This document shows positions 11,636 through 24,300 of a DNA stretch of 64,000 bases, piece after piece. The notes beneath the pieces are model-generated. The model did no database searches. It saw only the letters and a program-made list of their open reading frames with translations, and was not told the DNA's origin. A program made the translations under genes and the position numbers. How positions within the stretch are numbered: position 1 is the stretch's first letter; every line of letters starts with the position of its first letter. The DNA is from Tridacna crocea (Eukaryota; Mollusca; Bivalvia; Cardiida; Cardiidae), in assembly GCA_943736015.1 (NCBI GenBank), contig OX031063.1, forward strand, positions 38,828,672 through 38,892,671. Direction: 5' to 3'.

Positions 11636-11814
11636 AAAGAAAGAAGCCTATAGAAAATATTGTGGGAAAAGAAGAAAATGCTGGTTACCATCATTTTCTC
11701 CTTTTCCCACAATGTTTTCTACCGTTCACAAAATTTTTAGTCACTTTTTTTTGTCGTCTGCAAATACTTTGAATTTGGACAAACCTAAAATTTTGTCGTT
11801 TGGTAATGAGTTAA
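11636..11814 (+). mobile_element. Hairpin MITE A, 5'-truncated
   Basis: Ends in TTAA at 11811, which is shared with the next D element. Confidence 0.82.
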
Positions 11815-11955
11815 CTGCTATCCTGCTACATAGCTGAAATGAAAGTTTCAAGCCGATAAAAATAAGATACAAAATAACACAATTTAAAAATCATTTCTTT
11901 GAGAAAAATTTCTCCTTGTTGGACATTGTAGATCAAAGATCAGACTGCACGTTCA
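11811..11955 (-). mobile_element. Hairpin family D, half element
   Basis: Starts TTAACTGCTATCCTGC; stops inside the centre after CAGACTGCACGTTC. Confidence 0.7.
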
Positions 11956-12775
11956 CGTCTGCCAACGGTTAGCGATCGTGTTCAGCAGCCTAGTGATTTA
12001 AAGGGCCGGACAATGAACGTTGGTCGCATAACTCTTCTAGCGAACCCGCCGAATGAATTAACTTTCCTGCATACTGGGTCCGTTTTACTTTCGCTCAAAC
12101 GGGCAGCCAATAGTACTCTCTACAAAGGAGAACGCAGATAAAATAGGACAGATATTTCAATTTCAATCCTTATAAGGATTTACTAGTATTCTATGAAAGT
12201 AGCGAAAATTTGCAGCGCTGCTCGCCTTTAGGCTTTGCCCAAATACCTTCAATTTGTTTTTCCCATATGGAAATGGCACATTACTTTGTGTTTCGGTGAA
12301 ATTTGTTTTACCGATATGGAAAGAGACCATAAGATTAATTTGTGTTGCCTTGATATTCATATCAGACAAAAAAATTAACGAGCGAACAAGAAATCGTTTG
12401 TTATTTACGAAAAGATTAAATTGAAATAGACAAGATCTAGATGATGATGATGATCATGTAATTGATGATGATGATGTGAGTTTTATAGCCAATAATCGTA
12501 TATGGCATATGAAATTGACCCATATCTTGGTGTATCCAATCATGACATTCAAATGCTTTGAGTCTTTTATCCTGATTGCGACAAAAGCGCATTTCATTTA
12601 TCAATTTGGTTAGATAGCATGGACATTCAAACATAGATGTAGGATTACTAGAGTGAGCTTTTACATATTGCGCAACCTCTACGTACTATAATCCAACACA
12701 GCTGCTGCATTGTGAAACAGTTTGCAATTTCAGTCATACTGATCTTTCTCTCCCGATGATTTTTAAGTCTATGCT
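11956..12775. other. No gene recognised; short GAT repeat
   Basis: A (GATGAT)n run lies at 12440-12475. Nothing else is supported. Confidence 0.4.
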
Positions 12776-12957
12776 TACTGATAAAATTTAGACTACTCCA
12801 GATTGAAAGCAGAAGCAAACGACAAATGAATTGTGGCTCAGTTGATGGTATTACTCTGTGAGAGAGTTAAAAACATTCTTTGAAAAGGCGAAAATATTGG
12901 CTACCAGCATTTTCTCCTTTTCCCTAGATGCTTTCAGTATTTTGGGGTCGTTAAACC
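12776..12957 (-). mobile_element. Hairpin MITE A, decayed
   Basis: The hairpin core is recognisable at about 12880-12930. Confidence 0.65.
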
Positions 12958-13021
12958 ATGGGGTTATCTGCATGCGAGAGAGAGAGAGGGGTGGGGGAGA
13001 GAGAGTTGTAACTTTATAAAC

Positions 13022-13157
13022 CATTTACATGTATCAAACAATTACTTCTTTCAACGACCTCGAAGAAGAAAGTTTTTGAATACATTGTGGAAAAAAACAG
13101 AAAATAACAGTAACTAGCAATATCTCACTTTCCAACTATGTTTTCTATCCTTTTATT
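13022..13157 (+). mobile_element. Hairpin MITE A, decayed
   Basis: Short arm plus a heavily mutated centre. Confidence 0.5.
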
Positions 13158-13216
13158 TTAAAAGATAATTCCTGTCATTTTAGCCACAAAAAAAGAGCTA
13201 AAGGAAGCAACCGACG

Positions 13217-13600
13217 CCGTATATAACAAGAGCTTCGCTGAGCGGCGCATATACGTTCGAAGGGGCTTGTCAGTGAAATGGGTTTAAATAAGTTATTTTA
13301 CCGTTTCAAAAAATCAAGGGCAGATAACCATAGAAAGTCTCAACAAATCAAAATATAAAATGTCACATGCACAACCACACACCATGGAGATCATTGTGGT
13401 AAGTTTCAAATTATTCCGATAGAAAGTTTAGGAGAAAATAGCCGCACAAGAAATTGGTTATTTTAGAAATCAAGGGCAGATAACTCTAGAATACCTGAAG
13501 AGATCCTAATGTTAAAAGGCATATACACAACTAAACATCATAGAGATTCATTGTGGCAAGTTTGGAAACTTGTTTGATATAAGCTGGTTTTCCTTTGCCA
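13217..13600. repeat. Dispersed molluscan-type repeat with two internal units
   Basis: Two ~150-bp units each begin ATCAAGGGCAGATAAC and contain CATTGTGG(T/C)AAGTTT. The class is unknown. Confidence 0.5.
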
Positions 13601-13607
13601 CAATATT

Positions 13608-13801
13608 TTAACCCTTTACCGCACGAAAGAAAAATGTTAGACTAGTCCAAATTCAAAGCATTTGCAGACGACAAATTACACGTGGATCGAATGTTGAGAT
13701 TAATACATTTTTTGAATGGTTACCATGATTTTCTCCATGTCCCACAATGTTTTCAAGTACATCAATTCTCAGGGATTAGGGGTCAAATGGTTGCGTGTTA
13801 A
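13608..13801 (-). mobile_element. Hairpin MITE A, decayed centre
   Basis: TTAA on both sides; the left half of the hairpin is largely lost. Confidence 0.78.
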
Positions 13802-14083
13802 AAACGGGCAGCAGATACAAGAAAAGCTTTCTGCAAGGGGGAGGGGATGTATTATTTTTTCTCCATTTTTTTTCGAACCGGAAGAAAGTAACCCAGTCAT
13901 AGAATTGTAAACATCTCTTGAATCTTCATCCAGATTGCGTGATAAACAGATATCACTCAGAACGTTTGGTGCATGGAAAAACTATTTATGAGGCTTATCA
14001 GTCAAGTGTAAAAGCATGTTGTTGAAACCCAATGTTTTGCCAATTTATATCGTTGGCTCGTCTATAAGATAGACTTTCGTCGA

Positions 14084-14312
14084 TTAACCCTTTACTCCAT
14101 GTATACTCATTTCTACACATTGCCTGTAGGAGCCTTTGGAAAACATTGTGGCAAAAGGTGAAATTGCTCGTGACGAGCAATTTCACCTTTTGTCACAATG
14201 TTTTCTATGCTATCAAAAGGTGTCATATACACATAAGAAACGGCTTCATCCTTGCTGTTATTTAGGGTCATTTAGAGTTAGCATAGAAATTCCTTATGGG
14301 GTAAAGGGTTAA
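14084..14312 (+). mobile_element. Hairpin MITE B, full length
   Basis: TTAA-flanked; the centre GAAATTGCTCGTGACGAGCA is a perfect palindrome core. Confidence 0.93.
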
Positions 14313-14409
14313 GACGAAACTTATTGAGGAACAAGTGCTTGTAACTAACAATGAAGCAGTAGAGAGTGTTGGTCTTTCAGACTGCTCGATTAATGCTACA
14401 AGTGTACTC

Positions 14410-14640
14410 TTTGCCAAACGACAAAAATGTAATCTATGTGAAATTTCAAAGCATTTGCAGACGACAATTTGAATGAAGATTAAATGATGCAATTTGTCTA
14501 TAAAAGGGTTGAAATTTTTGTGAGATACGGAGATAATGCTGGTTATAAGTACTTTCTCTTTTCTCCAACAATGTACATGAAAGGATTTTTTCATCACGAT
14601 CTTTAACATTATCGAGGTTTGTATGGTAAATAATTAAATT
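14410..14640 (-). mobile_element. Hairpin MITE A, decayed
   Basis: Long arm recognisable (CATTTGCAGACGACAA); hairpin weak. Confidence 0.55.
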
Positions 14641-14662
14641 GATTTATTAATTGATTGATTGG

Positions 14663-14955
14663 ATAGTGATTTACGCCGTTTTCAACATTATTTGAGTTAT
14701 ATCGCGCGGCCAGTGCACCTATCTATGCTTTCCTGGGGTCTCTTTTACAAGTACTTCGCACGATTTCCTTTCCAAGCTACTGACTTCACATAACCTTTGT
14801 TGAAAGAATAGTCAGCGGTGGGAGAGGAATAAGTCCTGTTACAATGACTATAATCATTTCTCCGAAAGAAATAGGCCAAGCCGGGAATCGAAACAACGAC
14901 TCCCCTGTTCTCAAGTCCTGCACGTGACCGGCTGAGCAGCCGGAGCTCGGCTGGT
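14663..14955 (-). mobile_element. tRNA-derived SINE
   Basis: On the minus strand GCTGCTCAGCCGGTCACGTG then TTTCGATTCCCGGC gives an A/B-box layout. The body ends in an AACGGCGTAAATC segment at about 14670. Confidence 0.6.
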
Positions 14956-15165
14956 AAAGGGTTAAAGGAATTTTATTTATAACACGAACATCGTTCTCTC
15001 TCTCTCTCTCTCTCCGAAAGAAATAGGCCAAGCCGGGCATCGAAACAACGACCCTCTGTTCTCAAGTCCTGCAAAACCGGCTGAGCAGCTGGGGCTCGGC
15101 TGGTAAAGGTTAAGGAATTTTACTTATAACACATTGTTCTCTCTCTCTATCTATCTCTCTCTTCT
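14861..15165. repeat. 150-bp tandem duplication of a SINE head plus TC microsatellite
   Basis: Units 14861-15013 and 15015-15165 each start CCGAAAGAAATAGGCCAAGC and end in a (TC)n run. A (GA)n run at 15179-15198 followed by CAATGTT mirrors the unit end, so the locus can fold back. Confidence 0.85.
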
Positions 15166-15640
15166 TGCCTTTTTAATCGAGAGAGAGAGAGAGAGAGCAA
15201 TGTTCGGGTTCTTATTGCAAGCCTATTTGTTAAAGAGAATTTTTTCATTGAGGCAATTGTTATTCTTCAAGTGAAGAAATCATTTTAGAAAAGGAGTGTT
15301 CCTACTTGCCTGAACCCATGATATTTTGTAATGATAATTTCTGGAATCGTTCCATATAGCATAGGTGAGATACCAGGTAAAGTAAGCATTCCAGATAACT
15401 TTACACTGTACCTACCTTTTGGCTTAGTTGGACCTTTTGGCTGTTAATCGCCGCTCAAGGACCTTTTGCAAATAGATTGTGCAGTCTGATCTTTGATCTT
15501 CATTGTCCAATAAGGAAATATTTTGAATATATATAAAAAAAAACAAGCTACCGATAAAATAGCAAAATGTTGGTTCTTAATATCGGCTCGAACGTTTCAT
15601 TTCATTTATTTCGTAGGTAAAGGTGTAAACATACAAGGTT

Positions 15641-15788
15641 TTAACCCTTTGGCTTCTAAGGGTGACTCACCTTTTGCAGATATATGTCCTCCCAAAAATA
15701 CCCTTGAAATATATGTAGAAAATTTCGCTTTTTACATGTACCAATGGATTTAAAATTTGATTTCATTATTTAGAAGGATAAGGGTTAA
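15641..15788 (+). mobile_element. Hairpin family D with centre deleted
   Basis: Starts TTAACCCTTTGGCTTCTAAG and ends TTTAGAAGGATAAGGGTTAA; the palindrome is absent. A more decayed D piece precedes it at about 15430-15560. Confidence 0.75.
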
Positions 15789-16010
15789 ATCGACATATTT
15801 TTCTTTCAACTTGTTTTCATCATTTTTTGGTTCCTTCTTCGAAACCTTGCCCAGTTTTCTCGCTGTGATGTAGGTAGCTCTAACAGTTGATCCAGCTCAG
15901 CACGAAATTCTAACCCGAAACCTTTGATGTGAGAGGCCAACACTTACTTCGCCCACAACCTTTCTGTCTAGCTGCGAAACACTTTTGAAAACATTGTCCA
16001 AGACACGAGC

Positions 16011-16275
16011 GCCCACCCGGGTGGCTCAGTAGTGAGCGAGTTGGACTCATGAACTGGTGGTTACGAGTTCCATACCCGGTTGAGGCGAAGTTTCTTTCCG
16101 GCGTATATTCGCCTCTCACCTCTGCTGAAGCATGTGAGAAAAGTAGTCAGTGGCTTTGGAAAGAAAGTTGTGTTAGTACTGGTGTGAGAAAGCCAGGAAA
16201 CACATGTGCGTCACCGACCGCCATGATATGACCTTAGCAGTTAAAGTGGCGTTAAACTCCAATACAACCAACCAA
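16011..16275 (+). mobile_element. tRNA-derived SINE with 13-bp target duplication
   Basis: A-box-like GTGGCTCAGTAGTGAGCGAG at 16020 and B-box-like GGTTACGAGTTCCATACC at 16059 are followed by a ~180-bp body and an (AACC)n tail. CCAAGACACGAGC occurs at 15998-16010 and again at 16276-16288. The host is a decayed hairpin MITE (GAAAACATTGT to the left, TTGTTTTC to the right). Confidence 0.92.
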
Positions 16276-16335
16276 CCAAGACACGAGCTATTTCTCCCTT
16301 TGCCGTATTGTTTTCACGTGCATTCAAATAGGCCT

Positions 16336-16521
16336 CAGAGCTCCAGATAAGAGTGAGTGGTGGTATTCTAAATCCATTATTTCTCTCTAAAACCCAATGT
16401 TGTGGGTACTTATTAGAGTCGTCTCGACGACACGATTTTAATGAGTACCCACAACATAGGGTTTAATGGAGAATAATCAATATTTTCGAATTCGAAATTA
16501 CTCCCTCTATCTGGAGCCCTG
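16336..16521. mobile_element. hAT-like MITE F4
   Basis: CAGAGCTCCAGATAA at the left, CTATCTGGAGCCCTG at the right, with a CCCAATGTTGTGGGTACT hairpin between. Confidence 0.75.
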
Positions 16522-16644
16522 GGCTTTTTTATTTACAGATGCTTTCAAAATCTTCTGCTGCATTTTTTTTTTGTGAAGGGGAAATGAACAGATATTAAGT
16601 TGGGTCCCGGTCCTTAATGCACCCGGCTAGTAATCTAGAGGGGA

Positions 16645-16752
16645 AAATTCTCCTTTTCCCACATTTTTTTTCAATCTCCTTTTCCCACATTTTTTTTCAA
16701 AAGTCTTCTTTTTCAGGGTCGTTAAAAGTCGTCATTGAGTAGTAAAGGGTTA
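16645..16752 (-). mobile_element. Hairpin MITE A, right half only
   Basis: The CTCCTTTTCCCACATTTTTT segment is duplicated in tandem; ends GGGTTAA. Confidence 0.75.
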
Positions 16753-16878
16753 AATCATGTATTGTTAAAAGTTATTAAATATTAATAAATAATAATCAAC
16801 TCGCTATCCGGTTAAGTGGAATATTCAAAATGCTACAATAAACTGTTGTGAAGCTGAATCCAGACTAAGATAACAAAC

Positions 16879-17103
16879 TTAACCCTTTCCCAAACAACAA
16901 ATTTTGGACCCTTCCAAACCGCAAGAGTTTGCTGACAATTTTAGATTTGGAGAAAATGGCAGAAACTTCTCAAAAAGGGTAGAAAACACTGGGGGAAAAG
17001 CAGAAATTGCTCGTTATGAGCAATTTCTCCTTTTCCCATAGTGTTTTCAAAAGACCTTTACTGCAGACACGTAAAACCCAGGGCTTGTTTGGGAAAGGGT
17101 TAA
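16879..17103 (-). mobile_element. Hairpin MITE C, full length
   Basis: Ends read TTAACCCTTTCCCAAAC and GTTTGGGAAAGGGTTAA; the centre is AGAAATTGCTC. Confidence 0.92.
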
Positions 17104-17439
17104 ACGGAAAAATAATATTCACAGAACATGAAAGACCATGACCTTATTTTTTTCACTTTTATTGACTTTTTTTTTTTTAGATAATGCAAGCTTTACAAAA
17201 TCCCAGCTTTCTTCTATATACAAAAATGTAAGATACTAATTTGTATTTTCAACTGACTCACTGTTTCTTTGTAGCCGGAAGTTCTTCAACACTTACAAAT
17301 CTGTATACATATTAACTTTATATCGTGGAAAGAGAAAATCCAAGATTAGACTACCCATTTTGTGAAGCCTGGTCTTGGCACACTGTCTCCAACATCATAT
17401 GACATAACGTTTAAACACTTAACTGTTTGTTGTTTTCTG

Positions 17440-17685
17440 AATTGCAGTTTCAGATAAAACATACATGCCGATGTTTCAAAGACTCGAAAAAGAAACAGCT
17501 TTTGAACACATTATGTGAAAAGATTAACGTGCTGATAGCCAGCATTTCTTCCTTTTCTCACAATATGTTCTATCCACAACAAGAAAAACATGATCATTTA
17601 AGCCACATCTACTTTGATCTTTTCGAGGCCTTCCATTTTAACCCGTCTGACAATTTGTCTTTCAGTAATGATTTGCAGGATATAT
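17440..17685 (+). mobile_element. Hairpin MITE A, decayed
   Basis: Short arm, hairpin remnants and long arm are in the right order. Confidence 0.55.
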
Positions 17686-17694
17686 AGAGAATAT

Positions 17695-18020
17695 TTATTT
17701 TTTACGGTGAATCAAAATCGAAGTTACAAGTGAAAATATTACCGATGATGTTCACTCCATGAAATAAATATTGGTCTTTCACCGAAAAAAAAAAAAACTA
17801 TTTATTTTATGCTTTTAACCCTTTCTGGGGTGAACTTAAACAAAATCCAGTACATTTTTTTTTTTCGCGCGTACCTCCTCCGCCTCATGAGCAACGCATC
17901 TGGCTGTAAGGCTTCAATTGAAGAATTAAAATCGGTATTTCCACTAGTTGTAATCATGAAGTATCGAAAAAATATTTCACCGATAATTTTTGACAACCTA
18001 CTAGAAAGCATGAAATAGTA
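17695..18020 (-). mobile_element. Element R15, copy 1
   Basis: Contains AAGTGAAAATATTACCGATG, GGTCTTTCACCG and, in reverse, CATGCTTTCTAGTAGG. Other copies at 47612 and 63388. No coding capacity; class unknown. Confidence 0.65.
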
Positions 18021-18028
18021 TAATATAA

Positions 18029-18257
18029 TTAACCCATTACCATACAGCAAAATTTTAGACCTATCCAGATTGGAAGCATTTGCAGATGACAATTTCAAAA
18101 TGGCTCAAATGGTACTATTCTGCTTTGATAGAGTAGAAAACTTTGTGGGAAAAGGAGAAAATGCTGGTTACCAGCATTTTCTCCTTTTCCCACAATGTTT
18201 TCTAAAGGCTTCTTTCTCAGGGGTGTCAAAAGTAGGGACTGTTTGGTAATGAGTTAA
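18029..18257 (-). mobile_element. Hairpin MITE A, full length
   Basis: TTAA-flanked, centre perfect; lies ~117 bp past the AGK stop codon, so it may be in the AGK 3'UTR. Confidence 0.92.
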
Positions 18258-18373
18258 CATAGCATTTTTAGCCACAACTTTTCATTCTTTATATGAAATA
18301 AGATTTGATTAAACTAGTCAAAAATTATCAGATATGATGAGGATGACACACTTTTCCAACAGCGTTGTTAATA

Positions 18374-21300
18374 TCATCTACTGTCCACACTTGGCTGAAC
18401 TTCTGTGAATAATTTCAGTCTATCTTTTAACAGCGTTACTGTAATTGGCTTCGCTTCAAACTGCTCCCCATCAAGATTAAACCACACTTCTTTTTCCTAA
18501 AATAAAACAACATTAAAATATTACTTTCTGAAAGGAACTTGCTGTAGACAAGTTATAGCAAAAATTCTTTTAGGTCGTTTTACAAAGCAATTGCATGTTT
18601 AAATAAGCCCAAGAGAGAAGGCTTTTAACTCTTTACGGAACAAAATAATTTTGACTGGTCCAAACTGAAAGGATTTGCAGACAACACATTAAATGTAGCT
18701 GAAATGATGTTTCTTGTCGGTGAAAGTGTAGGAAACCTTGTGGGAAAAGGGAAAATGCTGGTAACCATGTTTTTAATATTTTAATCTAATTTTTTTGAAA
18801 GGCTTCAACCTCAGAGTTGTGAAAACCAAAAACATGCTGTCTGATCTTGAAACTATGCTGTCCATCATTTTTTAAAATACAGTGACAACCTTCCCCCCCT
18901 CCTAGAATGCATTAGGTTCTCTTTATTAGTACGTTAACCCATTACCACACAATCCCTACTTTTGATGACCCCAAGAAAGAAGCCTTTAGAAAACATTGTA
19001 AGAAAAGGAGAAAATGCTGGTAACCAGCATTTTCTCCTTTTCCCACAATGTTTTCTACCCTTCACAAAACATATTTAAAAATTTCAGTCACTTTTATTTT
19101 GTAATCTGCAAATGCCTTCTATTTGGAGAAGCCAAACATTTTGTCGTTTGGTAATGAGTTAACAAGCATGCTGGCTTACAGACTATAATGAATTACCTCT
19201 GGTACCTCTGGAGTAAATTTCACTCTTTTCACTAAAATTTTGTCGTTACTATCATGTCCTATGTTCCACACCTTGTCCTTTAATCGTGACCATCTGAATG
19301 AAATAAAGAAAAACAACAATAAAGTAAAGGGTCCATGTTTGCCCTGAAAGGTTAAAACAACTTACAACACATTGTCAAAATATTGTATGAAAGGCAGAAA
19401 ATGTTGTCATCTGCCTACACGCTAGATTTTCTGCGAATGCTTGTAATATGAACTAATTTAAAAGTTTTGTAAATCTAATAGAGTTACAATCTGAAAGAGA
19501 CAATGCTCCAATCTCCACAGCAGCCATGTCTTTTGACAGATAGACATTCGACCTTGGTTATGAAGAAGTTCCATCCCAAAAGAACACTCATGCAGGTTAG
19601 TGATCAATTCTAACCCACTCCTTTTGATGATTAGATCATATTCAAATGATCAAGTAGAAGCACAGACAAGACTACTATAAGATTTCCATCTACAAAACTG
19701 AAAGTAGCCTACCCAAGCATCATCCTTGCAAACCTCTAAATGTGGTCTCACAAATAATTATCTACCAAACCAACGTTCAAAAAAGTGCAATGCTGATGGG
19801 AGAAAAGATAGTAACAGTTCATCATGAGTTCACTAAGAAAGCCATAGAGAATCAAAAGGAAAATATTTCCTGTACATTAACTCCTAACTCTCTGAGGTCA
19901 AATTCATTTTAGCCAACAGCATACAAAGCTCAAGACAGAGGAAGTGATTTTGATTTCAAAATTAAAAATGTTAATTGATTCTCCACCAGAACCTGTATTA
20001 GGGGTTCTCATTAGAATTGCCTTGTCAAGACAATTCTAATGAGTACAAACAACATAGGGTTTCAAAGAAAAATACATGTAATGGATTTAGAATACCATTA
20101 CTCCCCCTTATCTTGAGCTCTGGGGTCCATAAATCAAGTTCAAATTGCATATTCTGTATAAATGCTCTTAGATCTCCTCTGCTTAATAGCCTGTAAGAAC
20201 TTCTAGCCCAAAAGGTCTTCAATTTGCTTTACATAGTCCAAAATCACAGTTAAAATTGTTACAATTAATGATCATACCCTTCAGAAATAAAGGTTGACTT
20301 TGTTATTTCAGCTGGACCCAATTCCAGCTCAACACCTCTTAATTTCTGAAAAAAAAAAAATACAACAATATATTTAAACAAATAGTCCACCATTTTAATG
20401 TTTTCAATATTCTGTAATGTAGAGTTTACAGTCATAAACTACCTGGTATAAAACAAACAAAGACTGTCTACATCACAGTTAGTGTATTGTTAATTGTCAA
20501 TCATTTGGCATGATGCAGCAGCTCTATTCTAACACAATAAAATTTCGAATCATAAACTTACACCTTTTATAAATTAGACTTTCTAAGACATTTGACAACA
20601 TGGACAATTATGGAGGAAATTTTTGAAGCAATTCTATTGCTAATTCTCTAAAATTCATTAATTCTGCTGAAAAAAGATATCTTTTTTTCAAATATTTTGT
20701 AAACATTATTCACTATCAATGTATAATAACATCATTCACTATCAATGTAAAATAAATAGATTTAAACTGAAGGTAATTATCCAAAGGGTAACAGTTTTGA
20801 CCTTATCTGTGTCAGTGAAACCAGAGTTCATATTAATTTCCACCGCCTCAATGTCTCTAGTTATCACCTCATCCCCTTCACAATCATACTCCTCTTCTTC
20901 ATGCAAGCCTTCCTCTGCGACTGTAAAAATTTTTAAATATTTCATCAATCCTCAAATATGAACAGAATCATTAACCCATTACCAAACGACAATATTTTAG
21001 GCTTGTCCAAATCGAAAGAATTTGCGGACAACAAAATAAAAGTGACTGAAAATTTAAATTTTTTTTTTGTGAAGGGTAGAAAACATTGTGGGAAAAGGAG
21101 AAAATGCTGATTACCAGCATTTTCTCCTTTTCCCACAATGTTTTCAATAGGTTTCTTACTCAGGGTCGTCAAAAGTAGGGATTGTGTGGTAATGGGTTAA
21201 TCCTTATCCTGCTAAATAACTAGAATGATTTTTCATTTCAATTGGAAAAACCAACTATTGCTTTTTTAATATTTTGTTTTGGGGAATAAAATATCATTCT

Positions 21301-24300
21301 TAGTCAGTGTAGAGCCAAGATCAGACTGCATGTTCTGTGCAGTCTGATCTTGATTCTACGTTGTTTGCAAAAGGTCAGTGAGTCTGGCTTGATAGAGTCT
21401 AAGGGTTAAAACACAGGGAGAAATTGTTCCATTTAGAGCAATTTTTCCAAGTGACAAAATAATTTTCAAAAGTTTGAAATCTGCATTAGATTTTTAGTTG
21501 AATATGGCAGCTTTCAATATTTTTTTCATTTATAATACAGCATCACATAATTTGTGTGGGTCCTGAGTTTCACCAGTACTAGGTTCGGGCTCAGCACTGC
21601 CTTGCCTAAAGACACCCCAAAGTTACCACAGCCCAGAACCTCTAAGTTACCAATCCAACACATCAACTATGCAAGACACATCAGCCATGCAAGACACCTG
21701 CATGGTTGGGATAGCCATCTCAAAATGACTGATAGCCAAACCAGAGAAGAATCTTGGCCTAACAAGACTTGAACTCATTAATCAATGCCACGAGGACGGT
21801 GCATCACCCTTTGAGCAACTTCTGGTTTAGCTCAAGAAGATAAGTCTCATTTTACATAGACAAAAAAATCTTACCTTGTCTTCTAGATCTATTTCCAAAT
21901 ATGATATTTTTCCAACTCCATGGTTGCTTCGGTGTTTCTACTGGCTTGACTTCTGTTTTAGGTTTTGGTACAGCATTTTCTTCAGTTAAAGGCACATATT
22001 CAATGATACCCTTTATAGAAGGTGGCCATTTACTAAGAGTGGTCCTTAAATATGTATATCTGTGTTTAAGTGGACCAAAATACCAGTATCTGTGAAAGCA
22101 GAGATCAACAGAGAATGGATACAATTAACTCTATACCAAACAATACTGGGTTTTCATGACTGTGAAAGAAGCCTTCTGAAAACATTGTGGGTAAAGGAGA
22201 AAATGCTGGTAACCAGCATTTTCTTCTTTTCCCACAATGTTTTATACCATTCCTGAAACAAATTTCCATTTTAGAGTTACTTTAAATTTATTGTCTGCTA
22301 ATGCTTTTGATTTGGCTTGGTCTAAAATTTTGTTGTTTGGTAAAGGGTTAACTCTGTACCACACTGCAAACTTTTAGACTTCCATGTATTTCAATTTGAA
22401 AAGATTTGCAGATGATAAAATAAAATTTTAAATGTCCTCAGGTATTTGGATTTTTCTTGAAAAAGATTAAAACTAGAGCTGTCACTGAATGTGACTTTAT
22501 ACCCCTGCCAGCACTTTGACTGAAAAAAGTGTCAAGTTAAATGGGAGATAATTCCTCAACTTGGAGGAGTCAACGCTTGAAAGTTGTGTCTTGCAAATCT
22601 TTAATATATTATCAATATATGTGCAAAGTTTCAATACAATTCAATGAAAACTGTAGGGGGAGTTTGCGACACAACATTACTAGTATGTTGTAAACAGAGG
22701 GACACATGGACGGACAGACACACAAGGATGGACGGACAGACAGGCTGATTCCAGTATGCCCCCAAAACCATTCAGCTAAATTATTTCACAAAGAGCATTA
22801 TGTAGGGGTAGAATCCCTTGTTTAAACAATGCTTAGCAGCCTTTCAAAGAGAAATTCTGTCATTTGAGCTACATTCGATTTGTCACCAGCAAATTTTATG
22901 CCTTGAATTTACACAACTTTAAATTTCGTCATTTGGTAAACAGTTAAACTCACTTTGAAGTCCTTTCCTTAGCATCTCTATAAGCACCTGCCTCCATTCC
23001 ACAAAGAGCATATGTGGGACTGGTTCCACTTCCCTACATTTTGACAAAGAATATATAAAAAATGAAATCTAGGGACCATCCTTCACATAATTATCATCTT
23101 ACATTTGTTTCCATACTTCACAGATAAAGCCCAGCCACCTGATTTAACCCTTTACTCCATAGATACTCATTTCGATGCACTGCTTGTAGGAGCCTTTGGA
23201 AAACATTGTGACAAAAGGTGAAATTGCTCGTGACGAGCAATTTCACCTTTTGTCACAATGTTTTTCTATGCTATCAAAAGGTGTCATTTACACATAAGAA
23301 ACGGCTTCATCCTTGCTGTCACTTAGGGTCAATTAGAGATGCCATAGAAATGCCTTATGGGGTAAAGGATTGATGAAATAAGCAACACCCTGGCAAAAGG
23401 GGGGCTTAATGGATCTCGGTGATACCAAGCAAGTCATCACATGATCATGGATCCACTGTGGGTTCATTTTATCTAACAGCCAACTGAATCACAAGGTAAA
23501 ATGGTCCTTGAACATGAAGGAAATTGATCAATAGAAAAAAGTTTCGGCCTTGGTCAGCCTGGGCAGGCTGACTTTTGTTGATACTTTTTTGCTGATTCGC
23601 TATGGACCCTTTTCACAGGGCATAGCTAAAAAATTTTGCCTTAGCTACTCAGATGACCTGCGTTGCATTTCAAACCATGAAAAATACATGTATCTAGAAT
23701 GATCAGTGTATAATGTCCCTGAGTTCTTGCCATTCTGAATTTCTTTCTATATCATTCCATATCTAAAAGACTACATATCTAATCAGATAAAAAAGAATTC
23801 CTTCATAAAATCAAACTGCCACCCCTGGGATTTAGAATGAAATATTAATTTATTGATTTAGGTGAATACAGTCCCTGTATCTTAAAATTTCTTTCCCTGA
23901 TAAAGTCTTATGATAGAGTATTATGGCCTACTTTATATTAACCCTTTCCCAAATGACAAATTTTTGGACTAGACAAAATGGAAAGCATTTGCAGACGACA
24001 AATTTAAGGTGGCTGAAAAATTGGAATTTGTTCTGGGAAGGGTAGAAAACACTGTGGGAAAAGGAGAAAATGCTGGTTACCAGCATTTTCTCCTTTTCCT
24101 ACAGTGTTTTCAAAAGGCTTCTTTCTCAGGGGCGTCAAAAGTAGGGATTGAGTGGTAATGGGTTAATATTTACATCTCAATATTATTCAAAGTAAACTAT
24201 TGCATGAAGAAAAACCCTGTTTGCAAAAATTAGTGTATTAACACATTACCACACAACAAAATTTTAGTCTATATTGAAAGCATAACTATGCAGACAACAG

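Noticed and set aside
22474-22822. Candidate LINE 3' end
   Set aside because: The GGACGGACAGACA text recalls repeats common in bivalves, but no reverse transcriptase sequence or tail is visible, so it stays unclassified.
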